Assembly: GCA_016271365.2 (NCBI GenBank)
Contig: CM057459.1
Location: 824,044,501 to 824,108,500 of the forward strand
Length of the DNA stretch: 64,000 nucleotides
Direction: 5' to 3'
Source of the DNA: Neoceratodus forsteri
Lineage: Eukaryota > Chordata > Ceratodontiformes > Ceratodontidae
Shown one piece after another: positions 1 through 13,244 of the stretch. A model generated the notes under the pieces. That model worked only from the letters and a program-made list of their open reading frames with translations, did not search any database and was not told where the DNA came from. A program made the position numbers and the translations under genes. Position 1 is the stretch's first letter, and every line of letters starts with the position of its first letter.

Positions 1-241
1 AAAATGTTCTGTACCAGATACATGAAGTGGGGTAATAAGATGGCTATACTGACAATTGGGTCAGTGTTTTCCTATAAATGGAATTGCAGGGCCTGGAGGG
101 CCCTGTGTTTCCATAGCTACATAAATACAGTATATGCTTCTGTGGAGGGATGGGACTGCAGGGCTCAGAGGGCCTTGCACTCACACAGGCAAATAAGGTT
201 ACAATTACTCTATCTCAAAAAGTAAGGAAATGAGTAGCAAA
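1..241. other. No recognised feature
   Basis: Mixed-composition DNA with short similar phrases around GGAATTGCAGGGCCTGGAGG and GGGACTGCAGGGCTCAGAGG, about 80 bases apart, which look like a degenerate duplication. I see no coding, RNA or transposon signature. Confidence 0.5.
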
Positions 242-582
242 AAAACTCTGTTAATCCATAAATTAGGGTTAAAGCAACTAAAGCAGGGAAATGTGGCATT
301 AGGGTCTCCAACTCTAGCACCCCACCCCCACCCTGCAAACATCAACAGGCATCGGGGATGTGCCTTGGGGTCATCAGCCTTAACGCTCACCCCACTTTTC
401 TATACTGTACCCATCTCTGCTTATTTTCTTATGGAATAGGGTGAGCATTATGGCTGATGACCCCAAGGCACACCCCAACACCTGTTGGTGTGTACAGGGT
501 GGGGTATTAGGATTGGAAATCCTAATGCCACATTTCCCTACTTTTGTCACTTTAACCCCAACTGATGCATTAACAGAGTTTT
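242..582. mobile_element. Small foldback (MITE-like) element
   Basis: Two arms of about 150-165 bases are reverse complements of each other. The left arm begins AAAACTCTGTTAAT and the right arm ends ATTAACAGAGTTTT. Both carry the words GGGAAATGTGGCATTAGG and GCCTTGGGGTCATCAGCC with few differences. The loop is only about 35 bases. The end sequence matches the ends of the elements at 17,758-18,085 and 41,280-51,526, so this is a solo member of the same family. No target duplication is obvious and it has no coding capacity. Confidence 0.8.
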
Positions 583-3204
583 AGACAACTATTATATACA
601 TAGATTAAATAATGGGAACAAGTGGTATACAAGGCTGTGTACCCACTGAGGGAGATAATTAGAGCTATAAGACCACAAGCCCAAAGGGCGAGTGGCTTTA
701 TTGCCCTAATTAGTCACCGAGATGGTTACACTTCTGAGTGTTTGTCACAGGAAATAATCAGATGAGGCAATGTGTCAGGATTTAAAACACACAGGAATGT
801 GGCATTTATTTACAAATAAAAAAATAAACAAAACAAAATTAATTTCAATCAGAATGACCACTTGACATCAGTGATTTCTTGGAATACAGTCCCAGATCAA
901 TAACAACTCTAATCTTTTACTTTCTGTTATCACTCTTGTCTACCTGCACTGTAGTCCTTCTCACTCCACATCCAAGGTGCATCTGATAAGGCTCCCTTTA
1001 GCAGGAGTTTATAGAGGAGAGGTAAGGGTCACCTGACCTGGTTGTTAACTTATACAGACAAATTTCTACTGACTAACAACATCCAACAGGTGGGAGGACC
1101 CAAGCCCAGTACTGTTATAATAAACAACATTGTATAAATGCACATTTACAGTTTTAGATCCCCTTGGAAGCTTTGAACACCATTTTCCATATTAAATTGG
1201 TTCCCAATGAGCTCTAAGCTCCTCCCATTTATATTTGATTGACAGCATGGTCCTATTAAACTAGACCAGAGAGGGTGCTGATCTCCCTATACAACAGTTT
1301 TCTGGCATCACAGATGGACAGAGGTCTGCCTAGGGGAATTGGTAGGACCTGGAAAAATGGATTGTCCCAGAGAGAAAAAAAAAACACTTTCATTCAACAA
1401 CAGTTTCAGTTTTACAGGAGCCCTTCTGTCTTACCAATACCAAAGACTATGTACAGGTACTCCTTTATGAATTAGCTACAGATAATTATATTGTGGCTGC
1501 TTATTCATTCATTATGCTCTCTTCCTAACTGCCAGTGCATTTATTCCTACTGTCAGCTATAGAAGGAACTAGGAAAAAGTGTTTCATGCAATACAAGGAG
1601 CAGCCGGCTGAAATGGTCAGAATGCTTCCTCAGCCACTGACTCCTCCAACCTGTTGTACAAGCATTTTTACTTTTAAGTTTCCAGGAGCTTACTACCTGC
1701 AGACATTACCTTAGGTAGTAGCTCTTTTGTACACTTAAAAGTGACACGGTATTTCTCTTACAGCCCTCCATTTTATTCTGAGGGTTGCTACCCTTAAACT
1801 GCTTATTGCTTCACAGACATTCCTGCATAGGGAAATTCCTGTCTCTTTACATTTCTAGGGCTCTTTAAGTTGCAGCAGAGCAGTAGTCTGCAAGAAAAAG
1901 ACAAATACTCGCTGCTCTGCTGCGGGACTGAAAAACCTTCTAGTCAGCCCCTGTATATTTCATTAAGGTTTTTGGGAAAACCACTGTCCCTTGCACTGTA
2001 TCATGTGTTACAAAGCACTTAGTGCTAGAATAGGAAGCGGGGTGGCCGAAAGTAAAAGTGATTGCCACCTTGCTTGAACTGCTGCACAGTAACCTCAGTG
2101 GGACAGAAAGTGAGGAGCGAGTGTGCTCCTCTATTCTACTAATAACAAAGCTTTCTCTTGTTTCTTGGTATATTTTGACCCCACAGGCTTATTTCTGTTA
2201 GCAAGGGGCACCAGGAAAACTTTCGAAGAGCACAGGGCAGCTAAAATGTAATACTAAGAGCTGACTGCTGCTCCGTTCTGGGATCCAACTTTGAATCAGG
2301 ATTTCAGCCCAATCAGCTGTTTATTCCTTCTGCTGCCCCACAGATGGTTTAAACAAATATGTATTACTTTGCAAGCAGCTGGGAAACATGAATAAATGTT
2401 AACAAAGTCAAGGGGGGGTCTGTTACATACCGAGCGGCAACTGAAAGTAAAGAAATGCCGCCCGGTTTAACCATGAGTCCTGCTTTGATGCAGAATGTAT
2501 TTAAACACTGTACAACAGATCGGTAGCTAATTTAAATAACTATATACATACATGCCACTCTGTTTCACTCCTGTAATTATTGGCTTTACTTAAAAGTCAT
2601 GTAATACCTTTTTGGCAGCTCAGCAGCTTGTTTTTAAACCCCTCACATATTTATTCATTTTACTACATAGTTTCTATTGGCACCGCAGCACTATAATCAC
2701 ACAGTAATCATTGTACATCATTTCATAAAAAAACATATTTAAATGCACTGCTGCACTTTACCTCATTCTTCAAAGTATATTTAAAGGCACAGATGCAGTT
2801 TATTGAAACCCAGGCATGAAATGTCATATAAGCACCTTAATTGTTTTGTTACCAGCTGACATGCTGGACCTGAACATGATGCTAGCGGGGAATGGTGGTG
2901 AGGGATGGATGTAGGGAATAGGAAAGATAAAGCAGTAGGAAAGCGACATGTAGAATGAAAAGAAAGACTGATGTAGATGGCCAACCTATGTCAGAGCTAG
3001 AAAGAGGTAAAGAATAGGGCAAAACGATACTGTTGCGCAACATATTCTAAAGTGGGAAGAAGAAGATAGTAAAGACATTCATCCACCAAGAACCAGGAAC
3101 TAGCAGAATGCAGAACTATCACAGTGTTTCACCCTTACCCATTGTTTGTTGAATATAATACATTACAATTGTTATTGTTATGGAAATTGCATTTACAATT
3201 TTAT
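583..3204. other. Intergenic stretch, nothing recognised
   Basis: About 2.6 kb with scattered short open frames under 70 codons, A/T-rich patches (for example 815-840) and no family I can name. A block at about 640-1,140 has the texture of an old transposon remnant but I could not assign it. No tRNA, CpG-rich promoter or repeat array was seen. Confidence 0.4.
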
Positions 3205-3552
3205 ATATTTCTTTATTTAAGAGTTTCACCAGGAAGGGTACACTGAACAACAAGTTGCTTGTCTAACGTTGCATCCTGGGGTGGGGGGGGAGTTGGAAGG
3301 CATACAATAAAATATAATCAGCACAACAGTATACATTGCTGATATATGAGAATTGGAAGACATACAAATAAGTCATTGGCAAACAACAAAACAGTATATA
3401 GTGCCAATTATGCATCGGGTATGTTACAAAGTAGAGAACAATTAACAAGCAGTAACAGGCGTTAAAAAATTACAGTTGGTATGTATATTCCATTACATCA
3501 TAGTGAACAGAAGGTCCGCAAGTGCTGTAATAGGAGAACTGTTACAGCCCAT

Positions 3553-4137
3553 TTAGATGCAACATGGTCTGCTCAGTTGCAGTTGAGGTTCACAGATAGG
3601 TAACTGTGTAAGGCTGAGGAGATAGAGGAAGGTGAAGAAGAAAGGCAAATCTGAGAGGAGGGGATTCCACAGTTTAGGGAAGAGGTATGAGAAGGCTGCC
3701 TGCCCGACAGTAGTCATACAGAATGGGAAACCTAAAGTACAGGAAACTGAAGACCTAAGTGAATGGGTGGATGGTGGGGGGATTGTTAGGGAAGAGTTGA
3801 GATAAGTAGGGAAGGAGCCAAACCAGAATTTGGAGATGAATTTATCACAGTGGAGGAGACATCCGTTATCATGAGATGGTAAAGCCACAGTGCGGTAAAG
3901 TTTATAGTGATGAGTGAGGGTAGGAGCGTCAAGTGCAAAGCAGCAGAAGGAGTTAAAGAGTGTGTCCAATCTGGCTAAGGAGCTCTTAGGTGTGGGACTG
4001 TAGACTACGACGCAGTAGTCAAAGATGGGGAGGCTCATCTTCTGGACAAGTTCACTCCCAGCCAGGAGAAGGAGGCAGTTCTGGTTCCTAAATAGTGTGC
4101 CTAACATGGGGCGCAGCTTTTTAAGGATGGCATTCAC
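3553..4137 (-). pseudogene. LINE-A ORF2, C-terminal part after a frameshift
   Basis: 194 codons continuing the RT in a different frame from the preceding piece. It has the typical thumb and C-terminal region of L2-group elements: 'FDYCVVVYSPTPKSSLARLD', then 'ALDAPTLTHHYKLYR', and a terminal 'LWNPLLSDLP' word equivalent to the 'W-N-x-L-P' signature seen at the end of many CR1/L2 proteins. No zinc knuckle is visible. Together with the 4,134-5,414 stretch it makes a nearly uninterrupted two-piece RT, suggesting fairly recent insertion. Confidence 0.8.
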
Positions 4138-5414
4138 ATGACCAGGAAGGTGAGGTGTTGGTCAAGCCAAATCCTCAGATATCTGAATGAGAAGGTGTCC
4201 TCGAGGACTGTCCTATTGAGGATGTGGAAAGTGGGTAGGTAGGGGAGCCTTGAAAGTCTCTGCCTAGTTCTAAAGGTCATGGAGACAGCCTTCTTGGCAT
4301 TTAAGAAAAGCTGTTGTGAGCAAAACCAGCGCTGAACAGTGTTGAAATTGTTCTGAAGTCTGGTTGCAACATCAGTGGGGGAGTTGCTGGAGGTGTAAAG
4401 GACTGTGTCATCTTCATACATATGAATAGAGGTGGATGTGTAGACAAATGGCAAGTCATTGAGAAAGAAGGAGAAGAGTATGGGGCCCAACACTGATCCC
4501 TGTGGGACCCCTGTGTCGATAGGGAGGAGTGAGGATATGAAATCCGCTATTCTAACTGACTGGATCCAACCTACCAGGTAGGCACAGAACCAGTTTGTGG
4601 CAGCAGCTGACAAGCCTACAGTGGAGAGACAGTGCAACAGGATAGAGTAGGAGACAGTGTCAAAAGCCTTGACTAGGTCAACAAAAATGGTGGAAGTGAT
4701 TTGAACACTGTCCATCCCAATGATGGTGGAGTCCATGAGCCCAATCAAGGAGGTGGCGGTGGAGTGCTTTTTATGAAAGACAGATAGGAAGGGGGAGAAA
4801 AAGTTAGAATGAGAGCGATAGGCAGAGAGTTCAATAAGAACTAGGCATTCTTGCAGCTTAGCGGGGGTGGAAAGTAGGGATATGGGGTGATAGTTCCCAG
4901 GGAAGAATGGGTCACCACCCTTAGGGAGGGGAAGAACTATGGCATGTTTCCAGACAGAGGGGATAGCTTCCAATGTGAATGAGAGGTAGAGTAGCTCTGT
5001 CAGTGGGGCAGAGATAGCCATAGCAGAAAGGTAAACCAGCTTGGGGTCCAGCCCATCAGTTGAACTGCCTTTAGAAGGCTTTAGGGTAAGCAGGGCATCC
5101 AGGTTGTCAGAGAGTGTTATGTTAGTGAATAAGAAAGGAAAGGGCTGGGGATCGGTGTGTGATGAGATAGGAGGAGGATCAGACTGAGGAGAAGGTAATG
5201 AGGCTAGAAGGGCAGAGGCACAGGAGGTGAAAAAATAATTAAATTCAGAGCCGACACTCAAGTAGTCAGAGGTAATAGTGTTGTTTATAGTGAGAAGGGG
5301 GTAGGAGGAGGAGAAGAAGGGGGGAGAAGAGAGAGAGTGAATGACTTTCCAAAATTTTGAGGGGCTGTTTATGTTCGATTGAAAGGTTGAGGTAAAGTAG
5401 TTGGCTTTAGCCAA
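4134..5414 (-). pseudogene. LINE-A ORF2, reverse transcriptase domain
   Basis: A 426-codon open stretch without an ATG at its start; it continues upstream as the EN-RT linker through other frames to about 5,810. The order of motifs is correct for a non-LTR RT: 'KGSSTDGLDPKLV', 'WKHAIVLPLPKGG', 'NYHPISLLS', 'VDLVKAFDTV', 'GVPQGSVLGPILFSFFLNDL' and the catalytic box. That box reads YEDD where YADD/FADD is usual, so the second residue is changed but both aspartates remain. The enzyme would make cDNA from the element's own RNA at a nicked target. It overlaps the next open stretch by four bases in another frame, which marks a single frameshift at about 4,135. Linker stops further upstream confirm it is dead. 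Confidence 0.85.
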
Positions 5415-6816
5415 ATGAGTGGCTTTGGTGCATTTGTTGCAAAGCTGATGATAGCTATAGTTTTTCTGGAGCTTGGAGATTTTGTGTTGCTTCCAGGCTT
5501 GGCCCCTTGCTCTTTGGCATTCTATGAGTTCCTATGTGACCCAAGGAAGGTGGTTGCCGTGGACTCTAACTTTGTGTAATGGGGCATGCTAGTTCCAAAC
5601 TTCGAGAAATTTACCTTTGAAATATTCTGCGGCTGCGTCGATTATGTTCACTGAGGTTATAGGGGACCAGTTTGTGCATGATAGGTCAAGTAGGAGCAGC
5701 CCAGGGTACATGGATTTGTATGAGCGAGTCACCAAGGTTGTGTGGTGTAATTTAGTATGGTGGATTCTGCATACAATCTTGTTATGGCACCTGAAAGTCT
5801 CTTGCAGCAAGGAGAGAATGGTGTGTAGTGAGTGCTGGTAGGAGTTTGGTAGATTTCTGAGTTTGTGAGGGTTTTGTGTAAGTGTTTTTTTATTCCATCG
5901 TCTTTTGCAGCTTAATTATTTTGCCTAGAATCCTAATGCTATGCTAATTGTTTTATTAGTGGCATCCAACAGGGTTTAATGTAGTCCAGCTGTGTACTTT
6001 TTATTAGTGCAGGTATATACTTTTAATTGTTTGATTAGTGTGCAGTAGGTATATAGCTTTAATTAGTGCAGGTATATAGCTGTAACATAGAAACATAGAA
6101 ACATAGAAGTTGACGGCAGATAAGGACCGCAAGGCCCATCCAGTCTGCCCATTTCTTTTTCTACCTTATAAATGTGCCATCGGCCTTTGCTCTGTCAGTG
6201 ACCTATCTATTCATAGTCATTTGTATTGCTCCCTTATGCCTATCCCATGCCTGTTTGAAGCCCTGCACTGTATTCATAGCCACCACTTCTTGTGGTAAGC
6301 CATTCCATGCATCTACCACCCTTTCTGTGAAAAAGAATTTCCTCACATTCCCCTTAATCGGCCTCCCTCTAATCTCATGCTGTGTCCTCTTGTCCTGCTA
6401 TTTTTCTTATATTTAAACATGTTAGACTCTATCACCTTGTTTATGCCCTTAAGGTGTTTAAATGTCTCGATCATATCACCTCTCCCTCCTTTGCTCAAGG
6501 GTATACATATTGAGCTCCGTTAATCTGTCCTCATATGTCTTCTGATGCAGTCCCTGCACCATTTTGGTGCCCTTCTCTGGACTGCCTCAATTTGGTTAAT
6601 GTCCTTGTGAAGGTGTGGCCTCCAATACTGCACGCAGTACTCAGATGGGGCCTAACCAATGTCTTGTACAGAGGATATTACCTCCTCTTACGACTTGTGA
6701 TACCCTACTAATACACCCTAACACCCCCTAGCCTACCTACTGCTTTAGAGGTCTGTTTGATGATTTTAGGTCATCAGTGATGATGATGCCCAAGTCTCTT
6801 TCTTCTTTTGTGACTG

Positions 6817-7735
6817 CTAGCAACTCCCTCCCAGCCTATAAGTGGCTTCTAGGGTTCTCTTCCCTATGTGCATGATTTTGCACTTCTTTGCATTAAATCC
6901 CAGTTGCCATTCTTCTGACCATTCTGCTAGTTTATCCAGATCTCTTCTCATTCTGCCCACCCCATCTGGATCATCTACTCTGTTGCAGATCTTGGTGTCA
7001 TCTGCAAACAGACAAGCCTTACCCTCTAGTCCATCTGCGAGGTCACTAATGAAGATGTTGAATAGGACTGGCCCCAGGACTGATCCCTGAGGTACCCCAC
7101 TTGTGACTTGCATCTCTTCTGACTGTATACCATTTACCACCACTCTCTGTTTTCTGCCAGTCAACCAGTTTGCCACCCAGTTGACCAACTTCTGACCCAC
7201 CCTGAGCCTACCTAGCTTATTTATCAATCTTCTATGTGGAACAGTGTCAAAAGCTTTGCTGAAGTCAAGGTAGGCAACATCAACTGCTCCCCTGGTCCAC
7301 CACTCTGGTTACCCAGTCAAAGAAATCTATGAGATTAGTTTGACAGGACCTTCCTTTGTAAACCCATGCTGTCTTGGATCCTGTGCCCTATGGATTCCAG
7401 GTGTTGCACTATCCTTTCCTTAAGGAGTGCCTCCATAATCTTGCCCACTACTGAGGTAAGACTGACCGTCTGTAGTTCCCCGCCTCCTCCCTGCTACCAC
7501 TCTTGTGGAGTGGGATCACATGAGCCCTTCTCCAGTCTTCTGGGACCTCTCCTGTGCTCAGAGACTCACTAAACAATTCTGCTAATGGCTCTGCTAGTTC
7601 CTCCTTTAGCTCCTTAAGTACCCTGGGATGTATGCCATCAGGTCCCATTGCCTTATCCACCCTGAGCTTAGCAAGCTCTTGTAGGACCCTTTCTTTTGTG
7701 AAGGGAGTAGTGCTCACCTCCTCCCCTGTGTCCAT
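6817..7735 (-). pseudogene. CR1-a reverse transcriptase (two pieces)
   Basis: The upstream piece (7,448-7,735) has 'LAKLRVDKAMGPDGIHPRVL' and 'VPEDWRRAHVIPLHKSG', the first RT blocks of CR1. The downstream piece (6,817-7,227) has 'GVPQGSVLGPVLFNIFISDL' and an intact catalytic 'FADDT' followed by 'WQLGFNAKKCKIMHIGK'. The interval 7,228-7,447 still encodes palm sequence but in shifted frames with stops, so at least two lesions separate the pieces. Both FADD aspartates are present, although the ORF is broken. The ORF also stops early after 'YRLGG'. Confidence 0.85.
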
Positions 7736-7982
7736 GATGTTGAGCTGTGGGCCCTGCCTACCTTCTCTTCAGTAAATACTGAGCAAAAGTATCTATTTAG
7801 GATAGATGCCTTACAGGGTCCTCCTCCTCACATGCTCCCTTTTCTCCATTGCTTAGCACTACCCTCTGGACTTTCTCCTTTCACTAATGTATCTATAGAA
7901 AGTCTTGTCACCTTCTTTACTGTTCGTGCTAGTGTTTCCTCAGTTTGGGACTTTGCCTGCCTTACTGCCTTACCTGCTTCCC

Positions 7983-8329
7983 TTAGGGCAGTTTGGTATG
8001 CCTCCCTATCTTCATCCGCTGTGTTCCCTTATATTTTCTGAAGGCCAGCCTTTGGCTCTGACCTTTTCTGCTACTGTATTTGAGAACCAAAGTGGTTTCC
8101 TTCTTCTTTGCACTTCCTTTTCTGTCTAACACAATGGGATGTTGCTTCAAGTATTGTATCCTTAATGCTTGCCCACTTTGCCTGTACCTCCTCACCTGTG
8201 TTTCTTTTTGCCAGGGCTAGCTTAACTCTGTTGGCCATCTTATCAAAGTCAGCTCCTCTGAAGTCCCATATTTTTGCTTTGGAATGGGATGATTTAGATG
8301 TAGTAGCCAAATTGAACCATACCATGTGA
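7983..8329 (-). pseudogene. CR1-a ORF2 linker between endonuclease and RT
   Basis: Minus-strand frames read 'HHMVWFNLA...KIWDFRGADFDKM' then 'EVQAKWASIKDTILEAT', the CR1 region just after the endonuclease, where the preceding 'SDH' motif normally lies. It is split into overlapping open stretches by frameshifts. The endonuclease itself is absent: sequence beyond about 8,400 no longer resembles CR1, which sets the 5' truncation point. Confidence 0.7.
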
Positions 8330-8400
8330 TGGTCACTGGCCCCCAGGTGACCTTCTACCTGGAGATCTGTGATCCCTTCTTTGTTAGTAAGTGACTGATT

Positions 8401-11362
8401 ATTGCAGATATGTGGCTTTGATTGATAAATTAGTTACAGGTATACACGGAATTAAATGATCGCCTTTTCTATGGGGAAGAGTTCCCATATACTGTAGATA
8501 CAGTAGACACAATGGCAAATTAGGGCAGGCTTGCACACATGATGGTGGTGGTGGGGCAGCAATTGACTTTTTAGGTGGGTCCTGCTCTGTTGGGGCTATC
8601 TGTTTTTTTTTGAAACCACTGGAGGCAGCAGTTGGCTATGGAGGTTGATTGTGTTCAGTAGCTAATATACTCTTTTTTGTTTATATAAACCCATTCAGTT
8701 ATCAATCAACTGTTTTTTTTTTTGGGGAGGCTGCTATGTAAAATCTATAAGTTTTCTTTTCATGAAGCTAGGAGTTAGCTGGGGGTGTCAGGGTTCTGCA
8801 CATTAGCTGATCATTTTGATTATAAACAAATCTACCCAGCAGTCAACTGTCAGTGGTCAGGGTTCTATTTTATTGCAGCAATTCTTAGACACCGCAAAGA
8901 CATACTGCTGCCACTCCTCACACTTGCACATTTTTTTAACATTTCAATTATAACTGAAACAAGGTCTGTTGTTAAGTCTGCCAGTGATTTTACAAGAATA
9001 CAGATGCTGGGGGGGTATTTTCTGCCTAAAGAAAGGAGATCAACATGGATCTAGTGTGTTAAGGTTTACAAAAGAAAGAGCATGGGCAGATATGCTGTGC
9101 AAAATAATTGTTTAGTGCATTTTTTAAATACATCTTTGAATTGATTTTCATTGATGGCATAGGGCAGTAATCTAGATCAATATAGGGTGCAAAGAGGGGG
9201 GTAGAGATTCCGGCTGGTATCTCTCTCCCTTACCTGATAGCGGCATCACATTAGCTTTTAAGTATTACTATTTTTTGCTTCCCTTGCAGAAACCTGCAGA
9301 AATTGCAAAAAAATATGCACAAGAGAATGACTTCATGGTAGTCTGTGACAATGCTGACTGCAATTGAGCACTTTCAAAAAGAGCAACTCAATTGCGTTCC
9401 TGTCCACAGAGCTACTGGGCAGGGATGGCAACCAGATGGGTGGATGCGTGAATAAAGCAACAATATGTTGCTATAGGTACATGCACGTGGGGGGGTGAGC
9501 TTGCCGAGTAATGGGAGGTACTGTTTGTGAGGCATAGTGTGGTGGTGGTGGCTGCTGAGATGGTCCCATGGCTTGGTGGCTGGGTGGCAGGCTACAGTTG
9601 CAAGGGTGCTGGGTTTGGGTCCAGGCGCATGTTCATTTTTCTATGCCCAGCCTTGAATTTTTTTTAATTCAGTTTTGCACCCTCCCGACATGCACCCCCT
9701 GGGTTGTAAATCCTTTAGTAGGAGTGTGAGGCACACCCCGCATAAGCAAAAAAAAATGTCCACAGCACCCTTTTGCTGTGCGCTGGGTGTGTACATATCC
9801 AAAATAAATTTTTGGCAATGTACACTTGCCCTAACAGTGATCGCCTTTCCGCGGTTGCTGTTGTCACATGGAACCGACTGTACTGAGACACAAACTGCAT
9901 TTTATTATACACATATTTATTCCTTTTCTTGTTCATTGTTTTATGTCTCTACCTTAAACTGAACTTTTCTTGAATGTTTAGAATACTATAGGGGTTTTCT
10001 ATATCTCTTGCTCTTTCTCAAGCCTCAGTTTCCCACAACCATCCTTCATTAAAAAAGGTAGCTGGTGCTCAGCTGCCCAGGTAAAGGCACTCCTGAATAC
10101 AGAAATATGATGAAAAGTCTGAGACACTTCCCACGCATAACTATAATCTCAACTGCCCAATTTCATGTCTGGCGATGACCCTAATTTTTGGCCCTCAGCT
10201 ATCATATTTGGTACTCTGGTTAAACAGGAAATGTTCAGGATTGGGAACTCTCTTTGAGAGGGGTGGGTGGTGAGAGAGAATAAGGGTTCAACTCACTAGG
10301 CAGAGCTGTTGTATAGTATTCAAGAATAATTACACAAAATACAGTCACACAACCTTGGCTGATCATCCCACATATATTATTAGATACTAGGGTAGATCCA
10401 GAGGAATTAGAGTGGGGCAATGTGGTCCCCCTGCACAGGAGCGGCAGCAGAGGTGATACCAGCTGTTACATACCACCGATTAAATTTCCCTGTATTCTTT
10501 CTTTTCATGCTCTAGTTGTCATGCCAAGGTACTGACAATTAGAGCACAAAATAAAAGAATACAGGAACATTTTCAGGTGACCGCCAATAATGGTTCTGAT
10601 AGCCCCATAGCTAGATGAAGGTCCCCCTTCCCAGTGGCTGAAAGTGTTCCCAGATGTTTGTGGACAGTTGTTCTCAAATTAGGAGGCTCTTTGGGAATCT
10701 GACCTGACCTTTATAGCTTGCACTTATTGTGTTTGAAAGAATACAGTTCATAAGACAACTGTTTGTGTGCTCCCTTGAAAGTTCCCAAACTGGCCACTGA
10801 TGAAACCTTTTATTTCCAAATCCTAATGTTAGTTCATATATTTGTATTAATTCAGCCTTTCACAGTAACAGGACAATCACTGTAAGCTTCATTCCAACTA
10901 ATCTGGGTGAAAAGGGAAAACCAATTGGACAGCTAGAAAAGTGCAAAAGAAAACAACAACAAAAAAAGAAACGAAAAAAGGAAAAAAAAACCCAAAAGTA
11001 AATAAACACCATTTCCTACTCACAATCTCATCAAAATATTTTCTTCCCCCTGTCATTTTCCTTCCTTTCACATGTCCACTGCAAAGGCATTACTTGTAAT
11101 ATCCAAAACACCTTTGAAGTGCAAATTAGAGCCAATTACAGAGCAACAGATGTGAGCAAGGATGCTCGTGTGGTCTTTTAAAAATGCCTTGACTCAATTT
11201 TCTTATTTATGAAAAGGTTTCCACACCACTTACATCAAATTCCTTCATTGTTGTAATTTTTATCCATGCAATAAAAATTGCACATCCTAGTATGGAGTAG
11301 TGACTTCCCTGTCATAGAATTCAAAAAGAAGCTTGCGTACCATAGATATATGGATAAATGGC
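8401..11362. other. Intergenic stretch, nothing recognised
   Basis: About 3 kb of ordinary A/T-rich DNA. It includes a homopyrimidine run (8,710-8,722), two short poly-T runs and A-rich DNA at 10,945-11,000. Open frames are under 100 codons and resemble no family I know. Confidence 0.4.
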
Positions 11363-11408
<46 letters not shown>

Positions 11409-11439
11409 CTGAGCACTCCGCATATGTGTGTGTGTGTGT
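11363..11439. repeat. (TAGA)n microsatellite and adjacent (TG)n
   Basis: About 11 near-perfect TAGA units at 11,363-11,408, followed after 15 bases by a short TG run. The minus-strand 'Y-L-S-I' frame through it is a by-product of the repeat. Confidence 0.95.
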
Positions 11440-13244
11440 CTAATGTGGGGGGATGACTTCTCAAGATCTTATGTGTATTTAAAATTCCATATCAATATAT
11501 TCTCCACGATCCCATATTAAGAAATAAAAATTGTCTTGTCCCAGATTAGATTAAATTAAATTATAATGCAATAACATTTCTTAATAAAAATACAAGTGAA
11601 ATTTACAAGGTAATGCACTGCTAAATGGATTTGGGCTACATTTGCACCGCATGTTTCAATTAAAAAGCTTTCTATAATTTAAAAAAAGAGAATTTAAATA
11701 GATGTTGTGTTCCTTTACATATGTATGTATAGAATCACAGACTGAACAGTTTATGTATAATAAAATGTACTTTTTGTCCCAGTGCAGTCCTTCTCTTGTG
11801 CATATTTTTGTTCTGCAATTTCTACAGGTTTCCTGTTTGCAAATAAGTTAGCCTTGTTTTTCTAAAGGAAGCAAAAAATAGTCTGTTGCCCATGAGTGTA
11901 TACCAACAAATCCTGCACAGCAGCACAACCCATTCAACAACCACAGTATTGAACGGATTGCTGGAGTGATGAATGGATTAATTGACTCCCAGGTTTGGCC
12001 ACTCTCCCCTGACATCCACTGCCTCCCAGAGTTAAGAATCTATAGTTTTGGGGGGTTGGGGCAGAGCCCCCCACGTGCTTTGCTTCCCCAAAACAGTAGC
12101 TTTGCTCTGGTGCTCTTGCAGTCCGTTGACCCTTTACCACAGCGATGTGATCACCGTCGGCAAAGTGTTGTTACTGTAAAGTCATTTGACAACTTTGTTG
12201 TTGATGTGACCTAGTGGGACAACCCATTAGAAAGTGACTTAGTGGAACGACCTATTAGAAAGTAGAATACTCATTATCTGGAAAAGTATGTGTGGCTTCC
12301 TTTCATTTCCTTGGCATTATCTGTCTGTACTGCCTGCATGCATCACTTCAGCAGCTCTGTGCCCTAAACTGTTTGCAGAGCTTCTCATTTCTGTGGATAC
12401 AGAGACTGGATTGTTGGGGGAGGGGAGGCTGTCAGCAGACTGGCAATGGCACAAAGCTAGCTGCAGTTATGTGTAAAACTGAAACTAGTTTCCAGCTCTC
12501 TCTTGTGCCGTTTCCTTTAAATCACAGTATATTTCTTATTTTATTTATTTAGTTATCAATCTATTTCTTTATTTTTGCCCCTATAATACAAAAATCTAGA
12601 ATTCAGACCCAAAATGGTCACTGGACAAACTTTCATTCCTGAGCCCATTCTGGGTCTGTTGCCCCTCACCCCCTCTCCCATCAGCTGCCACGTGTTCTCC
12701 ATTCTCCTGGGCTTAGTATGCTGCACTACATACAAATGGATCCCATTTTATGTTTCCCAAGGAGACACTACAAGACTCACAGTATCCAAACATCTGTGAG
12801 GCTATCTTGTTTTTCCTTAGCTTCAGCCCTCTGTTCTGTTGGCATTCATCACTATATCAGCTCTGTCTGCATGAAGGGCTTGTGAGGGTGCATCTGCCAC
12901 TAGATAGTCATACCTCATAGCCACAGCAACACATGGAACCTGTAAAAATATCATACTATTTTAGCAGTTGCATGTCATAAACAAAATCACATGTGTTAGC
13001 ATAGAATATTTTTTGCCATGGACATTGTCACCATGCACCAATACTGTAAATAGCATGAAAATTAAATGGGTTGCTATTGAAAAACAGAATTTCATGTAAT
13101 TCCAGTGATGATTTCACTGATCCTCTTAATGAGGAGCAGAGCAGAGTGGCCCCACAGATGCTCATCAAAGTGGTCCAACTTGTGTTATCACCCCTCCATA
13201 GAGTGTTAAAGTAAGGAGCTCTGAGTGAACTTTGATACATCTAG
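11440..13244. other. Intergenic stretch with a small tandem duplication
   Basis: No gene recognised. At about 12,205-12,267 a roughly 30-base phrase around 'AGTGG(G/A)AC(A/G)ACC(C/T)ATTAGAAAGT' is present twice in tandem. A 40-70 codon frame near 12,292-12,550 has no recognisable features. Confidence 0.4.

Larger units (their letters stand above)
3205..5925 (-). mobile_element. 5'-truncated L2/CR1-group LINE (LINE-A)
   Basis: Read on the minus strand, this is a non-LTR retrotransposon that starts in the region between endonuclease and reverse transcriptase (about 5,925), runs through the RT domain and ends in a 3' UTR with an AATAAA-containing A/T-rich tail near 3,205-3,220. The RT boxes 'GVPQGSVLGPILF' and 'YEDDT' place it in the CR1/L2/Jockey superclade; I cannot fix the clade further without alignment. 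No endonuclease is present, as expected for 5' truncation during target-primed reverse transcription. It precedes a CR1 in the same orientation. Confidence 0.85.
6083..8400 (-). mobile_element. 5'-truncated CR1 LINE (CR1-a)
   Basis: On the minus strand the element ends in an imperfect 8-bp repeat, CTATGTTT x2-3 (plus-strand ACATAGAAACATAGAAACAT at 6,083-6,105), which is the characteristic CR1 3' terminus. Just inside lies the plus-strand phrase CCATCCAGTCTGCCC, typical of CR1 3' UTRs in several tetrapods. Coding remains start in the EN-RT linker near 8,400 and run through RT. It sits directly beside LINE-A in the same orientation. Confidence 0.9.

Noticed and set aside
9675..9962. 95-codon frame with an overlapping antisense frame
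   Set aside because: No recognisable domain, and the two strands are equally open; likely chance.
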